Below, in pieces: positions 13,201 through 23,815 of a stretch of 64,000 bases of DNA. Within the stretch, counting starts at the first letter, position 1. The number at the start of each line of letters is the position of its first letter. The notes under the pieces were generated by a model, which saw only the letters and a program-made list of their open reading frames with translations, was not told the origin of the DNA and made no database searches. The stretch comes from Takakia lepidozioides. Its lineage: Eukaryota; Streptophyta; Takakiopsida; Takakiales; Takakiaceae. The position numbers and the translations under genes are program-made. Where the stretch lies: contig CM060731.1 of the NCBI GenBank assembly GCA_030704615.1, forward strand, positions 60,432,756 to 60,496,755. Direction: 5' to 3'.

Positions 13201-13480
13201 CTTAGCTTTCAAATGATATGCACATTAGAAGTTTTTGTTTGGTTCTCTTTCAATACTCTCTTCTACAGTGTTCATCCTAACACCTTGCTTCCTTTCATCT
13301 CCATCTCGGTTACCTGCATCATCCCTAATCTTCCCACCACAGCCGTCTTTAGCTATTAAGCCGTTCGCTTTCTACAGTGACATTTCCCGCCTATACCCAC
13401 CTCCTCTACTTTTTCCGCCAACTCCTCTCTTAAGCTCCATATCCCTCACACCCAGCGGAGTCCTTAAAACACCTTCTGTT
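10271..13480. other. Long AT-rich intergenic stretch, no supported gene
   Basis: I see no gene with convincing coding features. The short ORFs have no recognisable motifs. One notable structure is the hairpin at 12743-12790, listed separately. Around 13235-13495 the plus strand becomes pyrimidine-rich, which would suit a promoter or leader for the ORF starting at 13500. Confidence 0.4.
12743..12790. repeat. Inverted repeat (hairpin) with 10-bp perfect arms
   Basis: CCCATTTCTC at 12743-12752 is the exact reverse complement of GAGAAATGGG at 12781-12790. The 28-base loop itself contains a smaller palindrome around CAATTGCCAATTG. It could be a remnant of a MITE. Confidence 0.55.
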
Positions 13481-13499
13481 TTTTCCGCATCTGTTAACT

Positions 13500-13835
13500 A
13501 TGGCTCCCGGAAGCAACCAGCTGCGTAACAACGAGAAGATGGTGACTCGTGGGAACATCAGAGGGCAACAGAGTAATCACAGAAAACCCACCCCATCGTC
13601 TGGTACGGGCTTTTTTATAGCACACCAAGCTCGATCTAGGATAGCTTCTGCCAGTGGTTCAGTAAGACATCCCTCCCCTCCCATTCCCATCAACCCTCTC
13701 TCTCCTCCCCAACCACTTCTCAAAATGCCCAGGGTAAACTCCTTCATTCCGAACTTTCCAAACCCTCCAATTGTGGAGGAACCACCAACAGACTGGGAGG
13801 AAGAGAGCGCTCTTAATCAAGATGATCTGGACTAG
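13500..13835 (+). CDS. Small Pro/Ser/Asn-rich ORF of unknown function
   Basis: An ATG-started frame of 111 codons with a basic, low-complexity N-terminal half (R, N, Q, S), a proline-rich middle (about residues 58-95) and an acidic tail ending ALNQDDLD. I do not recognise it. It ends 29 bases before the stop codon of the minus-strand methyltransferase-like gene (13864), so the two are convergent and tightly packed. Codons and composition look more gene-like than the flanking DNA. It could be a first exon, an accessory ORF of the same mobile element, or chance. Confidence 0.3.
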   Translation: MAPGSNQLRNNEKMVTRGNIRGQQSNHRKPTPSSGTGFFIAHQARSRIASASGSVRHPSPPIPINPLSPPQPLLKMPRVNSFIPNFPNPPIVEEPPTDWEEESALNQDDLD

Positions 13836-13863
13836 GACTACCCCAAAGTGGATAGGGCAACAG

Positions 13864-16194
13864 TCAGAGAGGGCCATCAGACATCTTGGCGGTAATGGAG
13901 AATTGAGGCAGCTGTTTTGCCATGCCAAAGGAAGAGGGTTTTTCTCTATCATCTTTGAAACAAAAGATTAGAACACCGGATCCACGCTGGATACACCTAC
14001 GGCTGGCCACTAAAAAGTCAGGGGATAGGGACTCGGCCGCGTGAAGTGCCATTGCTTCGGCATAAACAGGAAGCAGAAAATTGGAAAGGGGGCTGTCGAA
14101 AACAGACTCGCCAGAAATGACTGTATCTCCTGAAGATCCACCGCTGCCTTTCCTGAAAGACAGCCTGAAAAAGTTATTACTGTAACTTTGATGTTATCGA
14201 GAAATTGAGTATGACTCCCAAAGAGGGTTTAGCACTTACTCACATGAAAAGTCGTTGTCGACCTGCTTATCTTCGGGATCGTCATCATTTCGAATTTGAA
14301 TCCGATCAGTCTGTGTGCCTGAAGTGGAGCCAGACAAAAGGGGGAGGAGCACGGTGTTGTAGAGGTCAGAATCACCCTCCATGCCAAAAAGGCTTCTTCC
14401 GCCTGCCTTGCATGCGTGGTAAGTTGCTCCTGCACCAGACAGGAGAACATGAACAGTTTGGAGGGGGGGATTTAAGCAGATGGAACTGTTGAAAGGAAAC
14501 CAATTCGGAAGGGAAAAAACGAACCTGTGGACACAGAAAGATCGACCACCCGTGCAGAGCGGTGGCTGCATGACTCCAGCAGTATTTGCATGAACGCTGG
14601 TGACTTTTCCTTTGCACCTCTCCAGGGAGTGCCATCTGGTCTCTTCAGAGTCTGACTGGACTGCATGAAGTTGTACAAAATGTCATCGACATGGGGCTCA
14701 TAGGGGGGGTTGACGAAACAACCCTGGTCAGAAATCTCAAAGCTGCGGATGGAGGATGGTGTCTTTGATGTGCGAATCCTCCGCAGGCAGATCGCCTCGA
14801 ACATCCTCGTCTGGCAAAGATAGCAGGTTAGTGTGGTAAACACAATCTATAGTGGAAGTGTGTACATCGGCTATTCAGAATTCTGACACAAAAAAATCAT
14901 GAATCGTTGATGATCGGTGTCGATCATAAAACATTCTACTAGAGTGGAGCTACAGAGAAAATTGAAACTCATGATCAAAGCACAAGCAGAAGGGAGACGA
15001 CATACCAGCTGACCAGGGAAACCCCCTTTCACAAGGTAGAGGCTGTTCACACAATTCCATGTGCGCAAAACTTCAAACCCTGAAGACTGAGGTATGATGC
15101 CAATGCCCGACGACTATCATTGTCACATGACTGAAAAAAGCAGAAGTGTCCCTGCATCAGAGAGGAAATTGTTACAGAACCCGAACACCCAACTCCAGTA
15201 GTTGTCCTCGAATTTGTTCCAGCCTGGCGTCTTGCCCTTTGGAAGAACTTCTGGCACAGCCTGGCCATCCGGGATGTCGAGAATGACAATGTCGGCCGCA
15301 TAAGTTTTCTGCACACCGCACACGAAGGTGGGACCTGTGCTCACCTGCAACAGACATGTTTTTATAAAACGATGGCAAGAATGTTTTCAAAGAACGAGAC
15401 TGAAATACTGCCAACGAAACTTTCAGAGAAAAAGGAAAGAAACTGGAATTCTCACCAGATTGAGGAATGAGATTATATTGTCCCAGGTAGGGGATGGCAC
15501 CCAGTGTATCCTCTCTTTCGACTCTACAATCATCGAAAGCCAACCCTCATTAACACTTTTCATCTCTCCTGCTGAATCAAGAACGGGAAGGGTGTGGCTT
15601 GGCATCGAACCGCACTGAAGAGTGCGGGTATATCTTCCAGCAGTAAAGTCCTACCCACTCTCCATCTCCTTTTCATTCTCCTTCCCCTTGTCCTTTTCCT
15701 TCTCTTTGGACTGTTTTGTCCTTTGGATTTGCTGGTGAGATGGCTATGACATCAACAGCCTTGTCTTTTGGTTTGCGGCCCGCTTTCTTCCTTCTGCGGC
15801 TTCCCTGAGCATCAAGCTCCTGGCAGCCAAGGTTGCTATGTTTCGTTGATACTCTTCGTCAGTCAAAGGCGCCACATCTCAGCGTTATTGTTCAAGTATT
15901 TCAATATGTGTTCTTGAAAGGTCGTGTCCAGGTGGGCAGTCAAAGGTACCACCACACAGTCTCTGAGTGAGAAGGGACTCCAGTCCTTCAATATCCCGGC
16001 AGTATACATGTTGGATCTTGCAGGGTCCGACCACATGTCAAGATAGTCGGGAATTCCGCTCAGGTGATTTTCCTTCCATAAGCACATATTTCGTGTACTG
16101 AAAAATGAGATAAATCCCAACCCACAAAAGCGCTCAGTGAGTAAGATGCAAGTAGAACAGAAAGAATAAAACATAGATGAAATGGGCTCTTACA
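13864..16194 (-). CDS. Beta-class amino-methyltransferase-fold protein with altered catalytic motif (multi-exon, perhaps decayed)
   Basis: Read leftwards. One exon beginning at 15344 holds a strand followed by LDIPDG, in the place of motif IV (usually DPPY), then a W- and F-rich helix and DAGTLLLFS. Exon 14525-14810 contains VNPPYEPHVDD and then a motif X-like helix (PAFMQILLES) running into VVDLSVSTG. Exon 14240-14429 continues with ATYHACKAGGRSLFGMEGD, the motif I pattern. The final exon, 13864-14164, ends at a stop. The last three exons join in frame at GT..AG borders. The order IV, X, I is that of beta-class N6-adenine/N4-cytosine methyltransferases. Upstream segments (about 15863-16174, 15423-15605) also look coding, but frames shift near 15880, 15790 and 15100, so it is either partly decayed or has unresolved introns. 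The start is uncertain. I infer a gene of a mobile element rather than a host enzyme. Confidence 0.5.
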
Positions 16195-16202
16195 ACTGCT
16201 CC

Positions 16203-16856
16203 AAGGACCTTTCAGGACCACACTACTGCTCCAGATATGAATGTCGTCAACGCCATTCAGACATTCCATTCAATGACACTGTAAATACAATCCTAATCAC
16301 TGTAAATACCCTAACCAGGTGAATGCAAATAATCGTTTAGAAATGACACAGACATAGAAGTGAAATGTCGTCAACGACATTCAAGAATGAAGCCAATTAT
16401 TACTTAAATGAAGCAAAATCACAGGATGGAAATCAAAAATTGAGTAAGGAACCCTCCAGGCAAACTCAATGCACATTCATAACGAACCTATCACTGAGGA
16501 CCTCACAACATCACTGTATGTGAATGGCGTCAACGCCATTCACAAAAATACAAAAAAGAAACCAATTACTTAGCTCCCCAATCCATGTAAATTGAATTTG
16601 TCGCTGTTTGAATAATACAACACAGCTGTGAGTCGTCAACGACATTCACTTTGGATTTCCTTAAACAGAGCTTATGAAGCCTCCACATTCATCGCAAGAA
16701 GCAAAAACAATGCAGAACAACTGAATGTCTGCATTGACATTCAGCAAAATGAAGTGAGGAACCCTCACTGTAACCTCTATGGACATTACAAAAATTTAAA
16801 TAACTCTGAGGACCTCTCAACAACTCCGTATGTGAATGTCGTCAACGCCATTCAAG
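16203..16856. repeat. Array of six palindromes, core TGAATGTCGTCAACGACATTCA and variants (written in two parts in the evidence)
   Basis: Each unit is TGAATGTCGT, a central CA, then ACGACATTCA, with small changes. Positions: 16238-16259, 16361-16383, 16521-16542 (perfect 10-bp arms using GGCGT/ACGCC), 16629-16648, 16721-16744 and 16833-16854. The wider DNA is also repeated: a GGACCT...-led block precedes the palindromes at 16238, 16521 and 16833, giving a dimeric unit of about 280-310 bp. The array occupies the gap between the divergent methyltransferase-like and SWIM genes. Such arrays resemble transposase-binding subterminal repeats, or operators in a shared promoter; both readings are inference. 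Confidence 0.8.
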
Positions 16857-16899
16857 GACATTATCAATTCTAATCAGGGACAATATAATTTCCGTAGTG

Positions 16900-17481
16900 A
16901 TGAAGCCATCTCCTCCAACCGTTTGGCCCGTGAAGGTGGGAACACATCTCAGCTTTCAGGAGATTGAAATGCTGGAGGAGGCAGGTTTTTCCCTTACGAG
17001 ACAACCCCAACTCCATGCATGTGCTACTACTTTTGCGTCCTCCCGGGTCCCCCCGACAAATCCTGACTTGTGGCCAACCAAACGAGATGGAAAGCTCGTT
17101 CGGCGTTTCCCTCCAACCGCTGAATACTTTGGCAAAGTGGAGTCCGCAAGAATGCTCCAAGCTCGTGTCGGAAGCACCACGGAAGTACCCGATCCAGGAT
17201 ATGGTCGGGTATTCACAATCATCACTTCCACATCTGCTGTTCATGACAGGACCTACGACATCACGGTTTCCAATTTCCCCAATTGCACATGTCCTGATTT
17301 TGTGAATATGCTATCAACCAGTTTGGGCAAGAGAGGTAAATTCATACCCTGCAAACATTTGTATTTCATATTTTTGAGGAGGATGGTTTGCGATCCCAAA
17401 CGTGACAACTTCATTCACCATGCCACTATGAGTTTCAACGAGGTCGATACTCTTTTGCAGCGGGATACAACACATGGGTAG
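16900..17481 (+). CDS. SWIM-type zinc-finger protein, probably from a mobile element
   Basis: A 193-codon frame counted from the first ATG (a GTG lies one codon earlier). Residues near 125-155 give NCTCPDF, a long spacer, then IPCKHLYF: the C-x-C...C-x-H pattern of the SWIM zinc finger, preceded by a short strand (YDITVSNF) as is usual in that domain. SWIM domains occur in plant MULE transposases, FAR1/FHY3 proteins and other DNA-binding or protein-binding contexts. No transposase DDE catalytic core is visible in this ORF, and the N-terminus may be missing or encoded in an upstream exon. It is divergent from the methyltransferase-like gene, with the palindrome array ending 46 bases before the ATG. 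I am confident of the motif, less so of the gene borders. Confidence 0.7.
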   Translation: MKPSPPTVWPVKVGTHLSFQEIEMLEEAGFSLTRQPQLHACATTFASSRVPPTNPDLWPTKRDGKLVRRFPPTAEYFGKVESARMLQARVGSTTEVPDPGYGRVFTIITSTSAVHDRTYDITVSNFPNCTCPDFVNMLSTSLGKRGKFIPCKHLYFIFLRRMVCDPKRDNFIHHATMSFNEVDTLLQRDTTHG

Positions 17482-17489
17482 CATGAACT

Positions 17490-18150
17490 ATGTAATGTGG
17501 TATGTGGATGACCATGATTTGAAATGTGTAATTCACATCAATTCGTCGGCTGTGCAATGATATGGCCTCCAACTATACGGAGTGAGCTCTGAGTGACAAC
17601 TTTTAGGTAGTGCACATTTGTCATTGCACCGTTCGAAGTCTACATGTCTTGCTGTCGCTATGCACTACAATCATCTTTTGAAGATGATCATAACTCTCAT
17701 TGTTATTTGAGGAGGGAGGAAGTCTTCTCGTGGCAGCCTTTATGGCGCACACTTTGTGAGGATATTTTGTCGTCTTCGTAATTGTAAAAGTGAAACAAGC
17801 ATTTGTAATTGCACAATGTTGGATGCTGCAATTGTAGGCCTCAACGCTCGTCTTGATTCTATTTAGGCAAGATTCCCTGCATTAATTCCACGGTCATAGG
17901 ACCATCCACGGTTATAGGCGCGCATGTTAATGCTGACGTGGCAGTTGACGGACAGTGTCACGTCATCATTTACCGCCACATCAGCATGCTGACATGACGC
18001 TCACGCCACGTCAGCGTGTGTGCAGGCTCACGCCACGTCAGCTGGCGTGAGCGTACGCTCACGCCACGTCACTCCTGCGTGAGCGTACGCTCGCGCGCTC
18101 ACGTGCAACGCTCACGCCATTCGTCATTGGATAGCTCACCCCTCGGTTTT
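17490..18150. repeat. Non-coding stretch ending in GC-rich inverted repeats (GCTCACGCCACGTCA family)
   Basis: About 17490-17900 has no gene. From 17930 to 18125 the word CACGCCACGTCA or its relatives occurs repeatedly in both orientations. A 24-bp perfect palindrome lies at 18043-18066 (centre GCGTACGC). A second imperfect one lies at about 18077-18100. Many ACGT cores (bZIP-type sites) result. The same GCTCACG words recur near 290-480, 985-1000 and 45420-45460. Confidence 0.65.
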
Positions 18151-18380
18151 ATCTGTAACCATCTCTACAGTGTCTATAGAACAATTCCTTTCATCCCAAG
18201 AATTACCCAAAAACACAAAATAAAAGAGGGGTTTCATACTCATCCAAAACAAAACTCGCAAGCCCCCGGACAATTATGTCTGGAAAAATTCCCTGCGACC
18301 AAGAGACAATAGGGTTAAATTCTTCTACCGCACTTCTAGACTATCAAATGAGACTGTCAGCCTCAACCTACCACAACCTA

Positions 18381-21300
18381 CCAATGATCTTTAACCTCCA
18401 TTCATGGAATATAAGAGGGTTGGGAGCAGACCCAACTTCTCTAAAAAAGCTGAAAATTAAAACCTAGCTGACTCCCTTCCTTGCAAATCATTCCATTATT
18501 TTTCTACAGGAGCATAAACTAGATCAAGGGAAAATAGATAGCCTCTCTGATTATTTATGGCCATTAGCCAACTCGTTAAAGAAACCCACTTCCATGGGAA
18601 CGAAAGGAGGTATTGCAATACTTCTTTCACCTACCATTCAACCGTTCCTCACTACGCATGACACTTGACTCCCCGGAAGATTGCAATTTTGTGCCTTATC
18701 CCTACCCAACTCAACAGGTCCGATTGGGCTGGTGAATATCCATGCACCCAATAATTCTACTAACAGAGCAAAATTTTGGAACACTCTCAACACCAAAATG
18801 AGGGAACAACCTTCAATAGATAGCTGGGTAGTGTCTGGAGATTTCAATATGATGGAGATGAAAGAGGATAGAAGAGGCGCGGGGTTATTTACCTCAAACC
18901 CAGAAGAAATGGACCAGTGGTTCAACTGCATGCAAACACATAACCTCACGGAAGCTGTCGCGCACCTCACTTCGGTAAGGTCCCCTTCAAGTCATAGTTA
19001 CTCGCTTTGATGCACGCGCCTAACTCCCAACCTAGCCGCGGGGGCAACTTGGAGCTTTGGCTGCTCACCGAGACATAACGGTCCCCCTTTACTCTTCCAA
19101 CAGACCCTCCACCAATTTGGGCCTAGTGGAGATCCCCTTTGGTAGATGGCAGTCCGGAATAGCTCCCCACTCTTTGGTCGCTTTCCGGCTCGCTTGCTTA
19201 CTCACTAGTTTTTGGTCACCAACGGGCTTGCACCGTTCTCGGGGTTACTACTCCCTATATATACTTCTGTGACTGTCCGCGGGGGTTTCACAAACAACCA
19301 TGCCTTTTTATGGCGAACCACCACGAAGACCCTCGACTCTTGGTGATGAGTCGCGGTGAGTCTTGGCCCACCCACCACGGCCCCATTGGACCGTGATGAG
19401 TCCCAAGACTCCCCACGACTCCCACCACGAGGTCTCCGCCCCATGGTGAGTCCTATGCCACCCCCACTAAGTCCCGCTAAGCTACCACCACCCCTTGTGG
19501 GGCCACCCCCCACTGCAACCCGGTGTGCGGCTCCACCTAGTGAGCGCCTCCGCCTCTTTGAGTGCCTTGGGCACTCAAGGGTGCTTCAGCCCCCCGTACC
19601 TATCGCTGCCACTGCCCCCACCACAGGGGCAGCCCCTCTTGTGTCCCGACCCCCCTGCCCTTAAGGCAAAGGGCCGCGACAGAAGCAGTGCCAATCTTTG
19701 GGCAGTCATCAAACATCACCCCTTTACCTGGTCCAATAACCGTTCTCTTGCTGATCTAAGTATGGCTTGTCTTGACAGGGCTTATCTTTCCCTTGACCTG
19801 GTTCAATATGCAAAGAGCCCCTCAAGAACCAATACCCTTAAACTTTGACCATTCACCAATTACCCTCTCCATAACCCTACCAGACTCTTACAGAAGGGGT
19901 AGAGGCCTTTACAAAATAAATAACCTTCTCCTTAAGTTGCCAAGCTTCAAGCAAGGCCTGCTAAGGGCTTGGACTCAGGCGGGAAGTGACCTCCTGGACC
20001 CTACACATCTCTTCCTGGCCAAGTTGAAGACTGTCAATATTGAAAGTCAGAGGATGAGTCAGGAACTAGCAAGCATCAGAAAGAGGAAGGTCATGGCCTT
20101 AAATAAATGCCTCAAAGTCTGTCAATCAAGAATAGAATCCACTCGTTGTGATGAAGACATATATCGTACATATGTCCAAGCCAGAAACAACCTTGATATT
20201 CATCACAAAATCCAGGAGAGGAAGTGGAAACTGCATGCGGGTGTCAACTGGTCTACAAAAGGAGAAAAGATGAATAATTTTTTTTTTTTACAAAACAAGA
20301 TTGAGATGTGTCTCTCAAACAATACCTGAGCTCATTGAACAGCCATCAGGCACTTCAACTTCTACACCAAAGGCCATGGCCAAGCTGGATGGCAGACACT
20401 TCCATAATCTTTTTCATAGTGACCTCGACTCCCTGCAACCAACAGAAGAACAAACATCTTGTTTGATCCACACCCCTACCCTGCTGTCCCACCAAATCAC
20501 TTCCCAATTAGAAGGAGATTTCACAGATATAGAGCTGGGTGAAGCATTATCCAAACTACAGAACAACAAATCTCCGGGCATAGACGGTTTATCAGTGGAA
20601 TTTTACAAAGCATTACCACTTGTTTCAACGAGGACACATGCCCCCCATTATGACACAAGGGGTTATAACCTTATTCTATAAAAAGGGTGATAGAACAAAC
20701 ATATCCAATTATCGGCCCATAACCCTCCTCAATGTCGCTTACAAGATAGTGGCGAAGGCAGTGGCCCTCAGATGGCAGCCTCTCCTTCCAACTATAATTA
20801 GGCCAAATCAAACAGGGTTTATCAAGGGTAGATACATATTGGATAACCTCCTTCTAGCCCAGGAAATTCCAGACTTCGCTGCTAGAACAAACCAAGCTAT
20901 TGCCCTCCTCCTTTTAGACTTTGAGAAGGCTTTCGATCGTGTTGAATGGTCATACCTGCTGGCAACCCTGGCTAAATTGGGGTTTCCCCAATCCTTTTGC
21001 AAATGGGTCAGGATACTACTCACTGATGCATCTAGCAGAGTCTCAGTCAATGGCCATATATCATCTTCGTTCCCTCTGCAGCGCTCAGTGAGACAAGGGT
21101 GTCCCCTCTCACCTTTCCTATTTCTGGTGGTAGCAAATACACTAGGCTATATGCTACAACGGAATCAGGGGCTCAGGGTCACTAATTACATTACCAGGCA
21201 ATACAACTTCTTGATGGACTCAATGTTCGTTGATGATACCTTTTTAATGTTGCAAGCCACTCCGGAAAACTTGGACCAGGCAGAGTTTACCTTGAACAGT

Positions 21301-23447
21301 TTTTGTGCAGCATCTGGATTCAAAGTAAACTGGAATAAAACTTCAGGATTACTGGTAGGTGACCTCTCAAAATCCACAATGGGATCCCCTCCCTCATGGG
21401 GAATGGATCAAGGGCTAAGGTGGGCTCAAACCTGGGGAGACCACCACACTATTGGGCTACACATATGGAATTGGACTGACAGACCAACAGATTTTTGCTG
21501 CCACAGTGACCAACTTGAAGAGGACACTGACTTACTGGGGTTCAAAACATCTCTCAATTACAGGAAGAGCCCTTGTTGCTAATCAGATTCATTCTGTTGG
21601 ATTATGCTTCCTCCTGGCGCCCAAACTCTAAACAGATTCAGGAAATGAAGCGGCTGCTTAGGAACTTTGTCTGGGGAGCCGAGACCTCATCCCAAAACAA
21701 ACGACCACTTGTAGCCTGGGCTCAAATCTATTGACCTAAAAAAAAAGGTTAGGGATACTCGATCCAGAAACACAAATTATAGCTTTTCATGGCAAGTGGA
21801 TACCCAGGTTTCTAGGGCCGGAGGGGGGATGGTGGAAATTCTTGGTCTATGACCACATTACAAAATCCTCCCCCCTCAAGACTACACAATGGAGCCCTTC
21901 CCTACGTTGGCTCACTCAAGGATTTAATCTTAAGACAGTGGGATCTGCTCTATGGTCTAACATATGGTTAGCCTGGGGGCAGCTAAGGAAATTGCTTGTA
22001 AAAGCCCATCCAAGTACCTTCTATGAAGTTACGAGACAACACTTGTTTCTAAACGACACTCCTCTGACCCCTTCTCAGAAAAACCACGCAAAAAGGTGGT
22101 CCAAATGGGACTGCCTTGGCATCAGACAGATTCATAACATATGGTCAGGGAACGGTCTCACAACTCTACAATCCATGGCTCAGGCTGTGGGCCTCGCAAG
22201 GGCCACTAAAGGCCATCAACAACTTGTTCAATCTATACCATTACAGTGGTTGGCCACCCTTTCCGCGGGCTCTTCGGAACCAGTCCCAAAATCTTGGGCA
22301 CTCATCATGCTTCACAACCAACTTACTATTGTATTTGTAGATGACATATCCAAATGACATAGTTGTTTACACATTCGCCATCAACACCACCTCCCTAAGA
22401 CTCACACTTACCTCTACAGAAGCTTTGACAATCCGAACTATGCCTCTCACCCCAGTCCGTGTCTGCTGTTGGACAACCACGGATAAGGGAACGAATCCCC
22501 AGCCACCCCTCACTTTACCACTAGAGCTTGGCTAGCAACCAACTCCTTTGTATGGATTATGGGCAGGCTGCTGGCAGAATAGGAAATTGACCCCTCCGAA
22601 TGGTTGTGGAAATTCAACAACTCCCCAGAACTCTTCTTTGCATATACAACCAAAAAGGGCTACAAGGCTCTGTCAGTCACCCAACCCATGCACAAAAAAT
22701 GGGAATAAAAATGGGGGCTCTACAACTTCAGCGATGAGAACTGGAAAATTATTTGGGGCTCAGTGTGGATCAAAACCCGCCCATCAAATATAGTAGCTTT
22801 TCTATGGCAGGTTGTCAATAGAGTACTCAAAGTTGGGGAGTGTTTACAGTTCCAGGGAGCTCTCTTGTGTGCTTGCTGTTCCACTGCAGTATTGGAATCC
22901 ATCGAACATTGTCTTCTCTCATGTCAAGCACCAGCCAAAATCTGGCCATATGTTAAGTCATTCTATAGATATTGGGATAGAAGACAGCTCACGGATACAG
23001 ACCTCCTTCTTAACTATGATCCAGTTTCCAAGAATAGAACCCTAAATTGCCCAGTGTTTGAACCTCAGGGCCTCTGCAATGTGGCACTTATGGAAAGTAC
23101 GTTGTAAGAACACTTTCCAATGCCACACAACAACAACATCATCTCTTCTTACAACTGTTTTTTTGGGATCTACAAACTGAGGCTAGGAAAGCTTGGGGCA
23201 AACTCTGTGCATACATTGAACGTAACGCCACGAATGCAGCAGCGCTCCACAGGAAGTTTCAACACACTTGGGGCAGACAGGGCCTAATATGCAGCAGCCC
23301 TGTGCAAGACCAATGCAGTTGGAACGATCTCCCCCCTCAGGCCTGGCGAGATCTTCGTGCACCACTCCACTCCTGGAGTTTGAACAGGACATTAACTGGA
23401 AACATCAAAAGCCTTTCATCGACTGCTTCTAAACTGCACTATAGATA
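18381..23447 (+). pseudogene. LINE ORF2 remnant: AP-like endonuclease, reverse transcriptase, zf-RVT
   Basis: Endonuclease motifs are WNIRGLG (about 18408), QEHK (18508), GGIAILL (18608), VNIHAPN (18735) and VSGDFNMME (18833); after the insertion the frame resumes with HPFTWSNN (19720). The reverse transcriptase follows from about 20560: GIDGLSVEFYK, NYRPITLLN, GFIKGR, DFEKAFDRVEW, VRQGCPLSP and FVDDTFLM. The active site reads FVDD where YADD or FADD is expected. A zf-RVT-like region (IWGSVWIKTRPSNIVAFLW, then CACC...HCLLSC) lies at 22755-22925. Frames change near 20290 (a T-run), 20630 and beyond 21580, and stops interrupt the endonuclease. The copy cannot make a complete protein. Confidence 0.82.
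18961..19692. mobile_element. Insertion of about 730 bp splitting the LINE endonuclease
   Basis: LINE coding sequence stops making sense near 18960 and resumes near 19690. The flanks share an imperfect direct repeat (ACGGAAGCTGTC at 18948-18959, ACAGAAGCAGTG at 19679-19690), which could be a target duplication of about 12-14 bp. The insert is far GC-richer than the LINE, is full of GATGAGTC/GGTGAGTC words and CCACCCC runs, and has no recognisable gene. Its class is unknown. Confidence 0.5.
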
Positions 23448-23815
23448 GATATCTCTCTCTGCTCCCCCATACTCAAAGGTCTCATTACTCTCTCCCAACA
23501 TCACTCTCCCTGCGTCATCGTAGACAGAGTAAGGTATGCGTTGTTAAGACTTTAGGTCTTGGGCAGAGAGCCCTGTTTTTTGGTCTCTTGGACTTTCCTC
23601 CAATCGGAGGTGTTTGGCTCCTGGATCACGAATCTCTGTGTAAGTGTCCATCAATAGAGGCATGGTATTTTGTTCTACAGACTTCATCTCCATCAAGAGA
23701 TGATTGGCTCTTAATACACTGAATAGGGTGTGTGTGCCTTATGGCGACAACGGGGCTTTAACTTTTTTCCCCTCAATAATTATTAATAAAGTAATCAGGG
23801 ATTCAATTTTTTTTA

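Larger units (their letters stand above)
18180..23815 (+). mobile_element. LINE (non-LTR) retrotransposon, broken
   Basis: The order is endonuclease, reverse transcriptase, zinc-binding C-terminus, then an A/T-rich tail near 23790-23830 ending in A-rich DNA. No ORF1 was seen, so the copy is probably 5' truncated or starts at the endonuclease. It is broken by stops, frameshifts and a roughly 730-bp insertion (see separate entry). Confidence 0.8.

Noticed and set aside
13659-14052. Overlapping ORFs on both strands around the convergent ends
   Set aside because: Shadows of the last exon of the methyltransferase-like gene and of the 13500 ORF; only the frames with coherent splice joins were kept.
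16238-16854. Considered a CRISPR array for the regularly spaced palindromes
   Set aside because: Spacers are unequal (92-160 bp), related to each other by larger duplication, there are no cas genes, and the DNA is eukaryotic.
19205-19664. Long Pro/Gly-rich ORFs in the insert within the LINE
   Set aside because: Open on both strands because of GC-rich simple-sequence words; no conserved domain.
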